From Odiellus spinosus (taxonomy: Eukaryota > Arthropoda > Arachnida > Opiliones > Phalangiidae), in assembly GCA_963920705.1 (NCBI GenBank), contig OY987231.1, positions 7,929,424 to 7,993,423 on the forward strand: 64,000 nt of DNA. The letters run 5' to 3'. Shown in pieces: positions 61,711 to 64,000 of this stretch; the first letter of the stretch is position 1; each line of letters opens with the position of its first letter. Below the pieces are notes generated by a model. That model searched no databases. It saw only the letters and a list, made by a program, of their open reading frames with translations, and was not told the origin of the DNA. The position numbers were made by a program, and so were the translations under genes.

Positions 61711-63341
61711 AAATAGCTACGTTCACACTATCGTATTCTAATCGATTTTAATCGATAAAATCAAACCGATATTAAAATTGCTCGGAATAGTTTTAAGCAC
61801 CATATGTTGCAGTATCATCTTCATAAATTGATTTATTATAGTTTCATCTATGGGATGTTGAAGTTGAATCGGTTTAAAACTGGTTCCCGAAGCAGTTTCG
61901 AGAAATCGATTCGAGAGAAAAACGGTTTCCATATTGTTTTTTTTTTTTTTTTTTTCTGATCTATTTTTTTGGATTCAGTGGCGATCTGATGTCGCTAAAG
62001 CATTATCAGGCGAGCCTCCTTATTTAGCAAAATAGTCAGAATCCAAAATATGACCGTTTTCAAATAAATTATTCATAACGTAGTCATAAGTTTTTAACGC
62101 GTAATAATTTATGTTAATTCCTCCCGTTAAGTTCAAGCGGATAAGAAAAGATTAAGGTTTCACTATGATTCCTATGCGAGTGATATAAATTCATGGTTCT
62201 ATTTTATAAAAAATTATAAGATTTTCGCTCGAAGCTAAAAAACTATTTCATTGGAATTTAACACAAATTCTCTTTTAACAAGTTCATTATTTTACATTAG
62301 GTATATAGGTAATGTTACAAGAGGTTTTCATTTATAGTTCATTTGTCTAACAACTTCAATCTAGCGAGAAATTTAGCTTCGTAGACCTAGTTGGCATTGA
62401 TTCAACAAGTTCTAGTTCGAGACCCAATTTTGTATCTCTTAATTCCCTGGTCTTGATTCTCATCCAAAGAGTTAACGATTGTTTTACTTTGGTTTTCTTC
62501 TTTGGTTGCAGTCTTTTGAAAATGAATGGAATAACCTCTAGTGATTTAACCTTGTAGTGTTGAACTTAAAGGTGTCATGTATAAACCAAGCGGGAAATGA
62601 TTCCTTATCGTTTAAATATGCTTAACCACTAGTAAAAAGAAATTAAAGTCCAATATTAAGCCAGAAATATCCATTTCTTATTCGAGTTAACGTATCTGAA
62701 TGTATTAAGGCAAACTTTTTATTTGTACTCATTGTTATAGGAAATTGATACGATATACGAGTTATTCATTCATTTTAAACTAGTTTCTACGCAAATTTTA
62801 ACCCAAATTTAGATCTCGAAGCTAGAATGCAGTAATTTAGTTGTTCCTTTCAATTAGATTAAAATTTTTTTTATTTCATTCTACACTAATTTCGAGAAAG
62901 GTCATATTTTTATCTTCCCATTATCCGTTTTATTAAACTCATAATTTGTTTATAAATCAAGTTTAAAATTTTATCTTCGGATAATTCGTATCCATTTGAT
63001 ACGTCTGTTTATATAATTTGTGGTTTTATATTAACAAACAATTTATCGGAGATTGTAATATCCGAAAAAAGCCTAGTTATCAATGGATATCCGAAGTTAT
63101 TCGTTTTCCGCGCTCTAACTCGGAATGCTTAACAATCGACTTCCCTAAACTGCTTCGGGAACCAGTTTCAAACCGATTCGGCTTCAACAACCTACAAATT
63201 AAAGTGCAATAAATTGGTTTATGAAGGTTATAAGAGAACAGAAATGCCGGCGCTTAAAAAGATTCCGAGCGATTTAAATATCTGTTTGATTTTATTGATT
63301 AAAATCGATTTGGATACGATCTAGTGTGAACGTAGCTTATT
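61711..63341. mobile_element. Paired inverted GTTCACAC-ended elements, possibly one 1.6-kb element
   Basis: Left end TAGCTACGTTCACACTATCG and right end CGATCTAGTGTGAACGTAGCTTA are inverted. Inner arms also pair: GAATCGGTTTAAAACTGGTTCCCGAAGCAGTTT at the left (61868-61900) against CTGCTTCGGGAACCAGTTTCAAACCGATTC at the right (63150-63180). The 1.1-kb centre has no recognisable coding frame and contains a fragment like the 918-1363 family at 62600-62670. It may be one long non-autonomous element or two solo copies in opposite orientation. Confidence 0.5.
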
Positions 63342-64000
63342 TGCCGTCAGCCACATTCTCTCTTTAAAATAAATGACGTAACAAACTTCATTCTGTCGTT
63401 ACTTCTTCTATTGGCCTAAGGATCTAAATCAATTTTAATTCCATTACCGGTTTTATTTATGATCCAGCAATACCTACTAAAGATTGAGTTATATTTTTTG
63501 TAAGAAAGAGTTAGGGTTTTCATTAGGAACTTGGGTAAATGTACGAGCAATACCAATCAATATTCGTAAAAGGAAAAGATTTAAAGGGAGACTGAAGGAA
63601 ATCGTGTGTAATATGCGATAACTTATTTTTCAGTAGAAAAGATATTCAAAATAGTTAAATTGTGAAAAAAGGTATTTTAAAATTTCGAAGATATAGGTTC
63701 ACCATCATATTGAAACCTGCTCTGAGAGAAGGGGATACAAGTAAATCAAATTTCGAATTTTTATTCTAATTTTATATGTACTAGCAGCAAGCCCCCAAAA
63801 GGTGGCGCTATATTTCACACAAAAATCGATATAAATTAAACAAAATCACGTTTTTCGGAACCACGCTGGGAGACTGTGGTGCTATCTAACAAAACACGTA
63901 ATAATATTTCCGAATGTAAAATTCTGATTGGCTGGTATCCCCATTCTACTTTTTAAACTTTAATTTTGGAGTAATGGACTTTTTAATGAACAAAATAGGG
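63342..64000. other. Right edge, non-coding with a TTAA-MITE-like end
   Basis: TTTAAAGGGAGACTGAAGGAAAT near 63580 resembles the end TTAAAAGGGAGCCTGAAGGAA at about 47503, suggesting another TTAA-flanked family. The partner terminus may lie beyond the window. No gene seen. Confidence 0.4.

Overview
This window is eukaryotic nuclear DNA, most likely from an arthropod or a related invertebrate. Its genes are split by GT-AG introns, coding islands are sparse in AT-rich DNA, and the gaps are full of short inverted-repeat transposons and tandem arrays. There is no sign of bacterial operons, CRISPR, plasmid or phage. The species assignment is an inference; no rRNA or mitochondrial marker is present. 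All spliced models were built by hand, by joining exons whose reading phases agree.

Layout. (1) 0.6-8.3 kb: three related two-exon genes for small secreted proteins that I do not recognise (A, B, C). B and C lie on two copies of a tandem duplication of about 3 kb that also carried along a now decayed 3' piece of A. (2) 8.65-14.93 kb, + strand: a complete ten-exon RanBP9/RanBP10 (RanBPM) gene of 696 codons with SPRY, LisH, CTLH and CRA regions. (3) 15.3-18.6 kb: mobile-element remnants. (4) 20.1-24.5 kb, - strand: a seven-exon gene for queuosine 5'-phosphate N-glycosylase/hydrolase (QNG1, DUF2419, C9orf64 family). (5) 24.5-36.6 kb: mostly non-coding, with a CpG-rich island at 30.7-31.1 kb that may be the promoter and 5' exon of the next gene, a 26-bp satellite and several MITEs. 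(6) 36.8-46.8 kb, + strand: a poly-C2H2 zinc-finger gene with one giant coding exon of about 9 kb and a small last exon. It has about 33 fingers, mostly in pairs, and an acidic tail with a 10-residue tandem repeat. (7) 47.3-50.7 kb, - strand: a three-exon cytochrome b5-domain gene whose first intron holds three MITEs with 7-bp target duplications. (8) 50.7-55.6 kb: non-coding, with MITEs and long poly-T runs. (9) 55.6-56.4 kb, + strand: a two-exon, 205-residue basic/aromatic protein, possibly muscle-related. (10) 57.3-58.1 kb: a 24-bp, 34-copy minisatellite with G-quadruplex potential on the - strand. (11) 58.1-64 kb: no confident gene, with an inverted duplication and further MITEs.

The recognised genes are unrelated housekeeping or regulatory genes (ubiquitin-ligase scaffold, queuosine salvage, DNA-binding protein, haem protein) and I see no shared pathway. 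The most distinctive content is the unknown secreted-protein cluster and the record of transposition around it, including a paralogous filled/empty site that shows clean TTAA insertion of a 289-bp MITE.
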